In this document: positions 7,567 to 19,100 of the stretch, in pieces
Layout of the letters: every line of letters starts with the position of its first letter
How positions within the stretch are numbered: the first letter of the stretch is position 1
NCBI GenBank assembly: GCA_945957555.1
Contig: CAMFLX010000034.1
Location: 1 to 35,922 of the forward strand
Direction: 5' to 3'
Source: an uncultured Cytophagales bacterium
Lineage (GTDB): Bacteria > Bacteroidota > Bacteroidia > Cytophagales > UBA9547
DNA: 35,922 nucleotides
Position numbers and translations under genes: made by a program
The notes under the pieces: model-generated
The model's database searches: none
Told to the model about the DNA's origin: nothing
What the model saw: the letters and a program-made list of their open reading frames with translations, nothing else

Positions 7567-10500
7567 ATGTATATGTTTAAGAATATTTTCATAAAAAGAT
7601 TGGTATCGTTTTGGCTTTTGACGGTCTTTCTGTTTGATCTTTTTTCTCCAAGTGTGGCTTGGGCGCTTTCTTCAGGGCCTAGCCAACCAGAGGTACAGAG
7701 TTTTGAGCCTATTGGCACCACCGATTTGGTGGACCTTACCAGTGGTGATTTTACCTATAACATCCCACTTTTGGACGTAGATGGTTATCCGATCAACATT
7801 AGCTACCATTCTGGGATCAATATGGATCAAGAGGCTTCTTGGGTAGGCCTTGGTTGGAACATCAATCCCGGGGTCATCAACAGAAACATGCGAGGCTTGC
7901 CAGATGATTTTGATGGTAGTAATGGCGATGTGGTAACCAAAAAATTTAATCAAAAGAAGGATGTGACCGTGGGTGTAAATCCATCAGTGTTGGTGGAATT
8001 ATTTGGGTTGGATTTTAAGGCTCTTAAAGCCGCAAAATCTAATGGAGGTGTTAGGATTGGTTTAGATATTAACTATAATAATTATAAGGGCATCGGTTTT
8101 GGATTACAACTTTCTCCTCAGTTCAGTTTTACAGGAAAGAGTAATTCTAAATTTAAATTAGGAGCAACTTTAAATTCAAGTTCTAGTGGGGGAGCCACTA
8201 TTTCGCCAACTTTTGGGGTTAGCTGGTCTGGTGGTGCTGGAGATAAATTTGAAAAGAAACTATCCTTTGGAGGTGCTTATAACTCTAGGCAAGGTCTCAA
8301 AGATTTGAGTCTTAGTTATAGCCGTACTCATGAAAATGCTAAAGCATATAAAAGAACTTATGCGTATGGCAAAAGAAGTATTGGTACTTCAATGGATTTT
8401 GGAGGTTCTACTTATATACCCTCTTCTGAGTTTCCGACCAGAAATTGGGGAATTTCTGCAACCTTTAAATTTGGAGCTACAATACAAGGAATGGATCCGC
8501 TTTGGAATATTAAAGGGTATGCTTTTTGGCAGGAATTGGCCTATAAACAAAGAAACTTTGAGGCTTATGGGTATTTTAACTCTCATAAAGCCGTAAAAAA
8601 CACAGAAGAAAATGAGGCCTTACACGATTTTAACAGGGAGAGGGAAGGCACCATTACTGTAAATTCGCCACGCCTTCCCATAACTAATTATACGTACGAT
8701 ATTTTTTCTGCAAATGGTCAAGGTATGGGTGCGGTATTTAGACCTCACAGGAGCGATGTCGGGTTTCTCCATGAACCCTATACAGGTACTTGGGGTATGG
8801 ATGGTAGTGTCGGTTTGGATTTTGGAGGAGGCTCTGTGGTAAAGTTTGGAGGTGATATTGCTGCTAATATAGTCACTAAAAAAACTTCGGCTTGGTATTC
8901 TGACAACAAAATGGAGTCCAAAACGAAGTTTTTGGGGGATCATGTAAATGATCTCTATGAACCTTATTATTTCAAGGAATTTGGAGATTTATCTGTTGAT
9001 GATGATGATAAATTTTATACGGATGTGCTTGAGGATGATGCGGTTTATCCGGAGGTCTCAAAAGGTCGTTTTGGTATGAAATTGAAAAGTAAACTTCATG
9101 GATTGTATAAATATAAGAATGTAGGCGGGTCCCAAGTAGTTTATGATGAAAGATCAAAGGAGGTCTCACAAATTAAAAGAGAGAAAAGAAGAAAGCGAAA
9201 TCAAAATTTTTCCTTTTTGACCATTGATGAGGCCTCAAAATTTGGATTGGAGCCAGATTTGTACACTACATCAAAATATGATTCCAAGCGACATCATATA
9301 GGAGAACTAACAGCATTAAGGTCTGATGGTTCAAGGTATATTTACGGTATACCCGCTTATAATAAATCTCAAGAAGAAGTAACCTTTGCTGTAGGAGAAT
9401 TAAATGATTCCAGAAATGGAGATATTAATAAACCAGAAGGAACCATTAATTATTCAGCTAATAAAGATAACAGCCTTGAGAATCAAAGGGGTGTTGATCA
9501 CTATTTTTCATCCACAGAATTGCCTAAATACGCACATTCTTATCTATTAACTGCAGTTTTATCTAGCGACTACATAGATAATGATGAAATCACAGGACCA
9601 TCGGTTGGTGATATGGGTAACTATACACATTTCAAATATCAGAAATGGACCGGAGAATATAATTGGCGTATGCCAATGGCCAGCAACAGCGCTACAGTTG
9701 AAGAGGGACTGAGGAGTTTTTCCAAAGATGATAAAGCAAGTTATGTTTATGGACAAAAAGAACTTTGGTATTTGGATGAGATCGTGACTAAAAACTATGT
9801 AGCTGTTTTTAATAAAAGTGTCAGAGAAGATGGCCTCGGTGTTGAGGGCAGAAACGGTGGTGTTGACAAAACTAATAACAAAAATAAAGTTTTGAAGCTT
9901 GATAATATAAAGCTCTATAGCTTAAAGGAATATGAAAAGAAGGGCATATCTGGCTACGTGCCCATCCCATTGAAATGTGTCTATTTTGAATATGACTATT
10001 CACTTTGTGAAGGAGTGCCTAACAATGAGGGGCTTACGCAAGGAACTACCATTTCTAATAATACTATCAAAGTCGGAGATGCCGCAAACTATAAAAATAC
10101 ATCCTCTGGTACAGGGAAGTTAACTTTAAAAAGAATTTTCTTTACTTATCAAAATTCTGAGAAAGAGAGATTTAGTCCGTATGAATTTACTTATTCTAAT
10201 TTTAATCCTAATTATGGTCCTAAAAATATAGATAGATGGGGCACCTATAAACCATTCCCAAACACATTACCCGATTATAGAGATATTGCCGAGTTTCCTT
10301 TTACAGAACAACTCGATTATAAGCTTGGTAGTCAAGGTGTGAAAGATCAGAAAGAAAGATTGGATAAATATACCTATGCCTGGACACTCACAAAAATACA
10401 GCTACCATCAGGTGGCGATATACAAATTGCTTATGAGTCTGATGACTATGCTTATGTACAGGATCGTCGTGCACAACAAATGTTTAAGATAGTTGAGATG

Positions 10501-13158
10501 GCTAAACATGGTGATCCTAATATCCCTGATAATGTTGTTTCAAGCAATACATTATATGAAGGCTCGCTGCAGTTTAGGAATGTAATCGTTGAACTTCCTT
10601 ATCCTGTGAAAGACAAGGCTGAACTTCAAAGTAGATATTTTGATCAGCTAGATCAGCTTTATTTCAACTTTTTAGTAGATCTTGATAATGGACATTATGA
10701 AAGAGTTACTGGTTTTTCTGGGATACAATCATTTGGTTGCTACAAAAAGGCTCAGGGTAGTGATTTATATACATCCGCATATATTGAAATGAAGTTCGTA
10801 GACATTGCTCAGAAATCGGGGAGTAAAGACGTTAGCCCTATATTCAAAAGTGCCTCAGAATTTTGTAGATCTACTGTTCCTGAAGTTGCTTATGATGACC
10901 CAGGTGTAGGTGATCCTGAAAGTGGCTTTGTGACTGTGTTAAAAAAGTTGGCCGGTATGTTTACCACCTATGCTGAGATGTTTTCTAGCCCTGATCAAAA
11001 CATGCTCAATAAAAACAAATGCAAAAATTTCCTAAGGGAGAATTCCTTTGTGAAACTCAATAATCCCGATTTTAAGAAGTTGGGAGGAGGCACAAGAGTA
11101 AAAAGTGTAATCATGAATGATAATGCAAATGTTAACGGAATAGATGCAAATAATTCTAGTTATGGTCAAACTTTTGAGTATTCTATAACACAATCTGGGA
11201 TTACAATCAACAATACAGAACAGACCATTAGCTCTGGTGTTGCGAGTTACGAACCTATTTATGGTGGTGAGGAGATCCCTCAAAGAGAGCCTATCAAATA
11301 CAATAGAAATAGAGAGCAGCGTATTCTAAAAGCGGATGATGAGCCTTCTACCATGGATCCAGTAGGTGAAAGTTTTTTCCCTTCACCTTCAATTGTTTAT
11401 AGTAGAGTGGTTGTTAAGGATATTTATCCTGAGGCAGCTCGAAATCATGGAACAGGTTATGTCGTTAATGAATTCTTTACGGCTAAGGATTTTCCGACTA
11501 GGTACATTCCTACTGATATTCAGGTAAATTATAATAAGCCAAAACTATTTAACTTGCTTAAAATTAAAACTATAGATCACCTCGATGCTTCGCAGGGTTA
11601 TAGTATCATTGTGAATGATATGCCAGGTAAGCCGAAAAGTAAATCTGTTTATAACGAGTTTGGAAAACAGATTTCTAGTGTGAGGTATTTTTATAAAACG
11701 AAGGCCGATAGACCGTCGGATTTGGATAATCAAGTTGCGGTTATAGATAAAGAGGGTAACGTAGGACAAGCAACAGTTGGGGTAGAAACCGACCTCATAT
11801 TTGACAGTAGTGAAAGTGAATTTCGTTCTTATAGTCCAGGGGTTCAGATCAACTTGGATGATTTATATATGGTCTTTTTTATATTGCCGGTGCCGGGTGT
11901 ATTACCATCATATTCTTCAGATCATCAACGATTGAGAACCTGTGTTGCTACAAAGGTAATTAGTAAAGTCGGTTTGTTGGACCGTGTTGAGGCGGATGAT
12001 TTGGGTTCCAAAATCGTAACCTATAATCGCGCCTATGATGCAGAAACGGGTCAAGTATTGATTACAGAAGTGCAAAATGAATTTGACGATCCAGTGTTTA
12101 ATACGAATTATCCAGCGCATTGGGCTTATGATAGAATGGGTCAAGCCTACAAGAATATTGGATTGCGATTACAAATGGAACTTACCAATGGACAGCTTTC
12201 CACCTCTAAAAACCCACAACCAGTCATAGATTTCGTCTATACTAATTTAGTGGTTGGGGATGAGTTGTACTTGGATGAAACTTGGTCTGAGATTAATAAG
12301 GATTATGTAAACTTTAGGTTCTATGTGACAGAAAAGTATGAAACAGAAACAGGGAAATTTCTAACACTCTTGGGTGGGGATCCACGGAAAGATGGTTTGA
12401 AGCGCTGCAGAATTGCTTTAGATGGTCTCTTCAAGTTTAAAGTGATAAGGTCGGGTAGAAGGAATATGCAAAGTCTTTCTGTGATGAATGTAGCTTCATT
12501 AACTAATCCGATTAAAAATTTAGTGGTTTCGGCAGATGGAACATATGTTTCTGGTAATCTGAAATTTGATCTTACAGATGAGGTATTACAGGCTTCTGCT
12601 GTGGAATATAATGACTATTGGTCTTATGATTGTAGACGATATGATGTGTCCATGCCATCATTGATTAATCCTATTTTTGAGGGCGTTAAGGGCAATTTTA
12701 GAATGGTCAGGTCGTATGCCTATCTGGTAGAGCGTAATAAAAATACCCCAAGTGGAAGAAGAAAAGACGGATATTATAGGTTTAATCCTTTCTGGGTACC
12801 TAGCGCTGGCAATGACTTTGTCAAGGATCCAACATCATGGCAAGTGTCAAATGAAGTGACGGAAGTAAATCAATATTCTGGTGCGGAAGCAGAGGTTAAA
12901 GACCCATTAGGTCGTTATTCTGCAGCTCTATACGGCTATAATAATACACGTCAAAATGCGGCTGGTGTTAACGCCAGAGGTAATGAGCTTTTCTTTGAAA
13001 ATTTTGAAGATGAAGACAGTCGCATGTATTATGAAAACAAGTTTGTAAATGTTGACAAAAGTACGGATGCACACACAGGTAAGACGGCTATAAAAGTTAA
13101 AGCCAATGCTAGCGATGCAAAAATGGATCTTGGCAAATGTTGTGCCAACGGGAATTAA
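7567..13158 (+). CDS. Giant RHS-partner protein, SpvB/TcB-like N-terminus (1863 aa)
   Basis: A signal peptide ends at about SVAWA (residue 33). Residues about 51-107 carry the block TTDLVDLTSGDFTYNIPLLD, with ISYHSGINMDQEASWVGLGW and INPGVINRN. I know this block from the start of large Bacteroidota RHS-associated proteins and, more distantly, SpvB/TcB-like proteins. Residues about 160-320 are glycine-rich alternating strands (for example GIGFGLQLSPQFSFTG) that look like outer-membrane beta-barrel strands. The middle has many short conserved beta motifs, such as EGSLQFRNVIVELPYP and YSRVVVKDIYPE. The end holds VTEVNQYSGAEAEVKDPLGR and FENFED, then stops at KCCANGN. Relatives as I recall them continue with a carbohydrate-binding-like module and a YD tail. 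Here those pieces are at the end of the next gene. ATG 7573 is an alternative start. Confidence 0.8.
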   Translation: MYMFKNIFIKRLVSFWLLTVFLFDLFSPSVAWALSSGPSQPEVQSFEPIGTTDLVDLTSGDFTYNIPLLDVDGYPINISYHSGINMDQEASWVGLGWNINPGVINRNMRGLPDDFDGSNGDVVTKKFNQKKDVTVGVNPSVLVELFGLDFKALKAAKSNGGVRIGLDINYNNYKGIGFGLQLSPQFSFTGKSNSKFKLGATLNSSSSGGATISPTFGVSWSGGAGDKFEKKLSFGGAYNSRQGLKDLSLSYSRTHENAKAYKRTYAYGKRSIGTSMDFGGSTYIPSSEFPTRNWGISATFKFGATIQGMDPLWNIKGYAFWQELAYKQRNFEAYGYFNSHKAVKNTEENEALHDFNREREGTITVNSPRLPITNYTYDIFSANGQGMGAVFRPHRSDVGFLHEPYTGTWGMDGSVGLDFGGGSVVKFGGDIAANIVTKKTSAWYSDNKMESKTKFLGDHVNDLYEPYYFKEFGDLSVDDDDKFYTDVLEDDAVYPEVSKGRFGMKLKSKLHGLYKYKNVGGSQVVYDERSKEVSQIKREKRRKRNQNFSFLTIDEASKFGLEPDLYTTSKYDSKRHHIGELTALRSDGSRYIYGIPAYNKSQEEVTFAVGELNDSRNGDINKPEGTINYSANKDNSLENQRGVDHYFSSTELPKYAHSYLLTAVLSSDYIDNDEITGPSVGDMGNYTHFKYQKWTGEYNWRMPMASNSATVEEGLRSFSKDDKASYVYGQKELWYLDEIVTKNYVAVFNKSVREDGLGVEGRNGGVDKTNNKNKVLKLDNIKLYSLKEYEKKGISGYVPIPLKCVYFEYDYSLCEGVPNNEGLTQGTTISNNTIKVGDAANYKNTSSGTGKLTLKRIFFTYQNSEKERFSPYEFTYSNFNPNYGPKNIDRWGTYKPFPNTLPDYRDIAEFPFTEQLDYKLGSQGVKDQKERLDKYTYAWTLTKIQLPSGGDIQIAYESDDYAYVQDRRAQQMFKIVEMAKHGDPNIPDNVVSSNTLYEGSLQFRNVIVELPYPVKDKAELQSRYFDQLDQLYFNFLVDLDNGHYERVTGFSGIQSFGCYKKAQGSDLYTSAYIEMKFVDIAQKSGSKDVSPIFKSASEFCRSTVPEVAYDDPGVGDPESGFVTVLKKLAGMFTTYAEMFSSPDQNMLNKNKCKNFLRENSFVKLNNPDFKKLGGGTRVKSVIMNDNANVNGIDANNSSYGQTFEYSITQSGITINNTEQTISSGVASYEPIYGGEEIPQREPIKYNRNREQRILKADDEPSTMDPVGESFFPSPSIVYSRVVVKDIYPEAARNHGTGYVVNEFFTAKDFPTRYIPTDIQVNYNKPKLFNLLKIKTIDHLDASQGYSIIVNDMPGKPKSKSVYNEFGKQISSVRYFYKTKADRPSDLDNQVAVIDKEGNVGQATVGVETDLIFDSSESEFRSYSPGVQINLDDLYMVFFILPVPGVLPSYSSDHQRLRTCVATKVISKVGLLDRVEADDLGSKIVTYNRAYDAETGQVLITEVQNEFDDPVFNTNYPAHWAYDRMGQAYKNIGLRLQMELTNGQLSTSKNPQPVIDFVYTNLVVGDELYLDETWSEINKDYVNFRFYVTEKYETETGKFLTLLGGDPRKDGLKRCRIALDGLFKFKVIRSGRRNMQSLSVMNVASLTNPIKNLVVSADGTYVSGNLKFDLTDEVLQASAVEYNDYWSYDCRRYDVSMPSLINPIFEGVKGNFRMVRSYAYLVERNKNTPSGRRKDGYYRFNPFWVPSAGNDFVKDPTSWQVSNEVTEVNQYSGAEAEVKDPLGRYSAALYGYNNTRQNAAGVNARGNELFFENFEDEDSRMYYENKFVNVDKSTDAHTGKTAIKVKANASDAKMDLGKCCANGN

Positions 13159-13190
13159 ATCTAAATGAAACATAAAATAATCTGTTTAGG

Positions 13191-16100
13191 ATGAAGAAAT
13201 ATTTTAGCATTTTTTTGTGGGTGATTTGTGCAATACAGCACGTATTTGCTCAAAATCAGGACATTACCTATTTGTTTGGCTATAATGGTGCTGGTGGTAC
13301 TACTATGGAGCTTTGTACGGGTAAGGTCAACGAGGTTTCGTGTAAAATTCAAAATGCTTTAGGGGCATCTGATATTACTATAAATAGTATTAAAATGGTG
13401 CTTCCCACAGGTTTGACTTTTGAAAAAAGTGGGAATGCTACAACCGTTACATTTAATGGGATAGATTATCAAGTGCCTGTGGTAAACAATAACAGCATAA
13501 CATTGGGATTGACAAACCCTGTGAGTTTGCCTGTAAATGGTCTAGATGTGTCTTTTAGGATTTTGGGTGATTGCCAGTACGAAATTCAAACGGGAACAGG
13601 AAATCTCCTACCCCTAACAGTAGATTATGTAAAAGCGGGAATTCCAAAGACCTATACACCATCGTCTACTGAATCTAATCAAACTTCTTTTTCAGTAGTC
13701 TATCCAAAGGTTTCAATAAGTTATTCCGACGAATCGGCAAAACCACACAAAAGAAATGTGGACTGTACAAGGAAACTTACTGTTAAAAACTCTGGAAGTG
13801 TACCAGTAAAAGAAGTGTCTATTGATATTTCTGTTAATGAGCAGCAACAATCTTTTTTCATGGTATCAAACTTGGTTTCTGATCAGACAACGGGGACAAC
13901 GCAAGTTGTGATTGTTAATAATGGCAATGGCAAATTTAAGATTGTTTTTGATACAGAGCTGTCAAGTGGTTCCTCTTATGATTTTAAGGAGACCTTCAAG
14001 TATGCAACTGATTGTGGAAACCCAAGTCTGGATAATAGTGTTAATTTGCAAGTATTAACCAATGCAAAAGTCTCTTGTGGGGCGTTGGCCTGCAATTTTG
14101 CTGAATTAAACGACCCTCATCCCCAACTTTCTTATCAAACAGCTGTAAATATCAACTTTCCAGGCCCTCAAAAAGCAGATCCTTCGATTGGTATTTATGG
14201 TACTTCCAGATTGACAGAGGCGCAACAGAGTGTAGTTTTTTCAATAGCTAATTACCATCCTAATGCAAATGGAGATTGGTTAAACCCCAAAATTCAGATT
14301 CATAAATATGCAAGGCTTAAAAAGGCATATTGGGTCTCTAATTCTAATGGTGATAACCCTGTAGAACTCCAAATACAAAACCCGGTTTCTGGATCTGATC
14401 ATTATAATATAGTTCTTCCCAATGATGATGCTATTTTCGATGATCTAGATGGGGAGGGACAATATAATGATTTGAAAAGAGGGAATGTTTTTTATTTAAA
14501 ATTTGATTATGAATTTTACCAGTGCAATGTAAGTCCTTACTTCAATTTGTTTCAATTGTATATAAGCTATAATACATGGTGCCATTGGTACGATTTTGCC
14601 TTTCATATTTTTCATCATGAATATATTCCTCCTAGCACGTCTTCTATAAAATTTGATATGAAAGGTAGTTTTGAGTATAATAAGGAGGAGCCAATAACCA
14701 TAACAGCAGACCTTCCATCCATTATGAATATATTTAATAGAATGGATGTTTCAAGTAGGAAGATCAAAGGGGAAATTAAACTACCGGTAGGTCTCGAATT
14801 AAGCTTTCCCACTGATTACAATACTACGATTATAAATACTCAAACAGATTTGGAGGGAAACAAAACCTATTCATTTTATCTAGTTGAAGATTTAAAGTAT
14901 TCTGGCTGGCCTTGGGATTTTAGTAGATTTAAAAATGGTATTAAGATTAAGGCCCTTATTAAGAATACCAATTCATGTTTGTTGTTTTCATCTAAATCAA
15001 TCACATGTACGCTTTCTGATGTCAATGTTCCTGACAATGGCTGCGCTTTTATTTTTGATTCCAATAGCGATGAAGTCTTGTTGTTTAGCGATGAGCAAAA
15101 TTGCTCTGTAATACCCGAAGATGGTGATATCAATTGTAAGGTAAGGGTAACTGATATTGATGTTACTAGAACTACTTATGGTTATTTGGCTCAAAGTGGT
15201 TATAATGCCACCGCTGGGACTCTTGAAAACTATGTAGCCAAAACATTAGACCCTCAGAAAAAGATCACAGAGGCAAATGTGACTTCTGCTAATATCAATT
15301 TACAAGCGGCTCTTGAGAACGATGAATTTACCATTCTCGCAAAGGGCATCTATAAAGGCGTTTCACAGGCTAATTGCAATAATGATGTTTCTGTAGCCAT
15401 TACCTATGAATATGAAGGTGATCTTTTAGAATTGCCATTTGAATTCTCTGGGAGCAGGCTCGCGACCATATTCGTGAAAGACGCCAATGGGATCACCTTA
15501 AGGTCTTTTACTGTACAAAACAATATTATACACGAGAGAGTCGTAGGTAGCAATGTGAGAAGAATTTTGGTTGTGATTCCGCACGATCAGTTGGGAGCGA
15601 TGGCATTTGACCACCAGATTTTTGTAGAACTTAAGATGAGGGTTCGTGCCAATTTCTCCAATGATGCTGCAAATCCTAAGGGTGCTGGTTATTTCAGTAA
15701 GTCATTCAGGGCGAAGTTTTACTATACGAATCCAGATGCTGTTATCTATGCCAAAACCCATTTTGACTTATTTCAATATGGAACGCCAAACTTAAAAGAT
15801 GGTTATAACCATCTGTCTGTATGTGCTGAATATAACCATCAGTGTTCTGTGGAATGCAAATCTTATTTTGGAGCTTTTCCAAACGAATTTAGACCCATAT
15901 TAAGAGTCAATAACTTTAAAATGGCAGACGCATTTGAGACTTTTTACAATCAAAAATTTCCTGATCGAAATTTAAGTCTTACTGATGGGAATGCAATTTT
16001 TCCTCATTTTGAGGATTATTATTTAGGGTATGGATATCCAAGTAATATTGGATTACTAGAGAGAAATTTCAATAAGGATTGTGAATTCCCAGATTTGGGA

Positions 16101-19100
16101 GTTAATGTTTATACAATAGATTGTTATGATTTAGGCAGAGGGGCTATTAAATTAACTTTAAATACACCTAGTTCTACAGGTTTAATTCCTATGCGTTGTG
16201 AAATCAATGGGAATATTAGCGATATCTATAATGGCAATGGGAATATTGCGGAATGGGAAGTACCATTGGAAACCAATAATGATGGGGGAGTTTTTGACTT
16301 TTATTTTCAATGGAAAACCTTAAATGGGGCTAAGGTAAAGTTGAAATCCTACAGTATAGATGGAGGAAATACCTATATTGACCTTCCAGCAAACATTGAT
16401 CCGTATGATACTAAGCCATTTATGTTTATACCTACAATGGCTAGGTATGATGGTATAAAGAATAGAGGAAAAGTTAAATTTAGGGCTATCATAGAAAGTT
16501 GTGGCAATGATGGGGCAGGGGTTGAGGTAGCAGAATTGGGTTATAAATCAGTTTGTAAGGGTGAGCCAATAAGTTGCAACAGCAAAGATTTTTCAAAGAT
16601 TAAGTTGAAGATCATTTTTAAAAACGCACAATTGGTGGTGAGTAATGCATCGAATCATTTAACTACGGGTATTTGCAATGGTTTTGAATTTGTGAGTACC
16701 ATATCAAATCAGGGCAGTACAATATTGAGTGGTTTTAAGTTAGGGGTGAATATGCCAGATGGCCTTGCTTATGAAACAGGATTAAATAATGAGGGACAAC
16801 CCAAGTCTTATTTGTTAATAGCTGGGGTTAAATACTCTTTACCAGTATGTACTCCAAGTACATTGAGTACGCTTACAACTTTAGGCTTTAAAGCTAAAGG
16901 CCTATTTGGATGGAATCTTGGAGAGATCGTTACGAATCTAAACGATCTTTCTGCCAATACTTCAATTCAATTGCATCTCAGAGTTGTTTCTACATGTACT
17001 GAACAGATAGGTAACCTTTACGATCCAGAACAGCCTTTTCTCATAACGGCCCTAGGCAATAAGGATTGCGGCTCAAGCGATTTAGTGCAGATGTCTACGA
17101 AGGTGCTTCCCAAAAACTATACAGCGCCCAAAGGTTCGGTAGTTACTACCCTGCATATCAGCGATTTTATTGGTTGTGACTTGAAATCGCAAGGTTCCTA
17201 CATTAAGATTGAAAACCTTTCAGCAAAATCTGATATTAAAGAGTTTTATGTTGAGCTATATACACCAAAAGGGATCGCACTGCTTAACCCATCAAGTCCT
17301 GTTGGTTCAACTAAGGAAGTTGGGGATTTTATTTTATACCGATGGATACTCAATACGGATAATATCAGTAAGACCTTTGCCTTTGATTTAAAATTTACTG
17401 AAGCCTATGTTCAAGGAAGAAACATGCAGTTTTATGCTCGTGTTAGGCAAAGAGTTAATTCTGATCTTTGTGCAACAGAGACTATCCCTGTTCCAGTGTC
17501 GTCTACTGAGTGTACTAAGGTATTTGGTTTGCTGGGTAAAGAACTCAACGCCTCACCTGTAGTGCGCTATTCGGCATATAGTTGTGAACTTCAAGGAGCC
17601 ATGGATATTTGTAAAAATAGGATCGATGAACAAAGCTTCCAATATATAATCTTCCCTAAGGATGATTATTATACTTATACATGGACATTACCTACTTTTT
17701 CAGGCGGTGTTACGGCATCCATTTTGACACAGGCAGAAACGGATCTTGCCAAGAGTAATTGGATTACGCTTAAGTACAACAATGCGACAACGATAACTAC
17801 AGATTTGAATAGCAGTACCCCTTTAACTTTGACGATTAAGAATGCAAGCGGAACTACTTTATATACCAAATCTCTTAATATCGTCATAATAATGCCTATA
17901 GAAACGCCACAAAGTTTGACGGTGAGCCTACCTTGTAATGGTGTGCCACTTGTGAAGGGCGAAACCTATTTGTTGAGCATCAATAATTATGTGCCAGGAA
18001 AAGCTTATAATCTGGATTTGAACGATGACGGCGTTTCTGATATGCAGACCAATAAAAGTCCCGTTCCTGTTACTTTCACCAGAGTTGGCACCTACAAGAT
18101 TAGGGTAATGGAATCAGGTTTGGCATGTAGCACAGGTGACGGCGCTGTGGAAGTAACTGTGAAAGAGTTGAAGTTGATAGCAGATCACTCGTTCATTTGT
18201 GAGACGGGGGAACCCAAACAAGCAAGTATTAAAATAACTGACCCTAATGCTGGCGTTGGTAGCGGTAATTTCTCTTTATCTACAAATCCAGCCGATTACT
18301 ATTGGTATAAAGATGGTAAATATTTGAATACGATAGAGTTAGCAAAAGAAGGGGCATTGAAAGTTGAGAATGGAATTACTGTAAAGCACCCAGCTACTTA
18401 CAAGGTTGTCTTGAAACAGTTTTCTTGTATGACAGAAGCTGATTACATGAATCAGACCGGTATGATGGATCCTAAGCAGATAGAAGAAATCTTCAAATAC
18501 TCTAAGCCAGAAACCTCATCAGGTCAGATAGGTTTTGCCGGCATTAATGGAGGCGCATCTATTAAGGAGGTACAAGAGAGCACCTTGGATGGCAAAATCG
18601 TATTTTTTAGTATCATTATTGGCCGTAAGATTTGTATAGACGAACCGCCCGAGTGTCCTCCCCCATATACTTGTCTACCTTGTGGTGAAATTTGCGAAAA
18701 ATGTTTCAAACTTCAAGCCAATAAAGAATATTTACTCTCTGGCTGGGTGAAGGAAAATGTTAGTCAGTTGGCTCCAGTAAAAGATAAGGGAGGTATTCGA
18801 TTGGAGTTTCTAGGAAATAATCAAGCGATTATTCAACAAATTGTGGCAAGTATGTCACCAGATCAGCCACTTATTGATGGCTGGAAAAGGGTTCAGGTTC
18901 GATTTAAAGTACCAAATGTGTATAATGAAGCGAGTATCAGGCTGAATTCCTCACCAGATTATGACATTATCTACGATGATATCCGAATCCATCCTTTGGA
19001 CGGCACCATGCAGACTTTTGTGTATGACCCTGTGAGTTTGAAACTCATGTCCACGCTTGATGACAATAACTACGCTACCTTCTATGAATACGACAATGAG

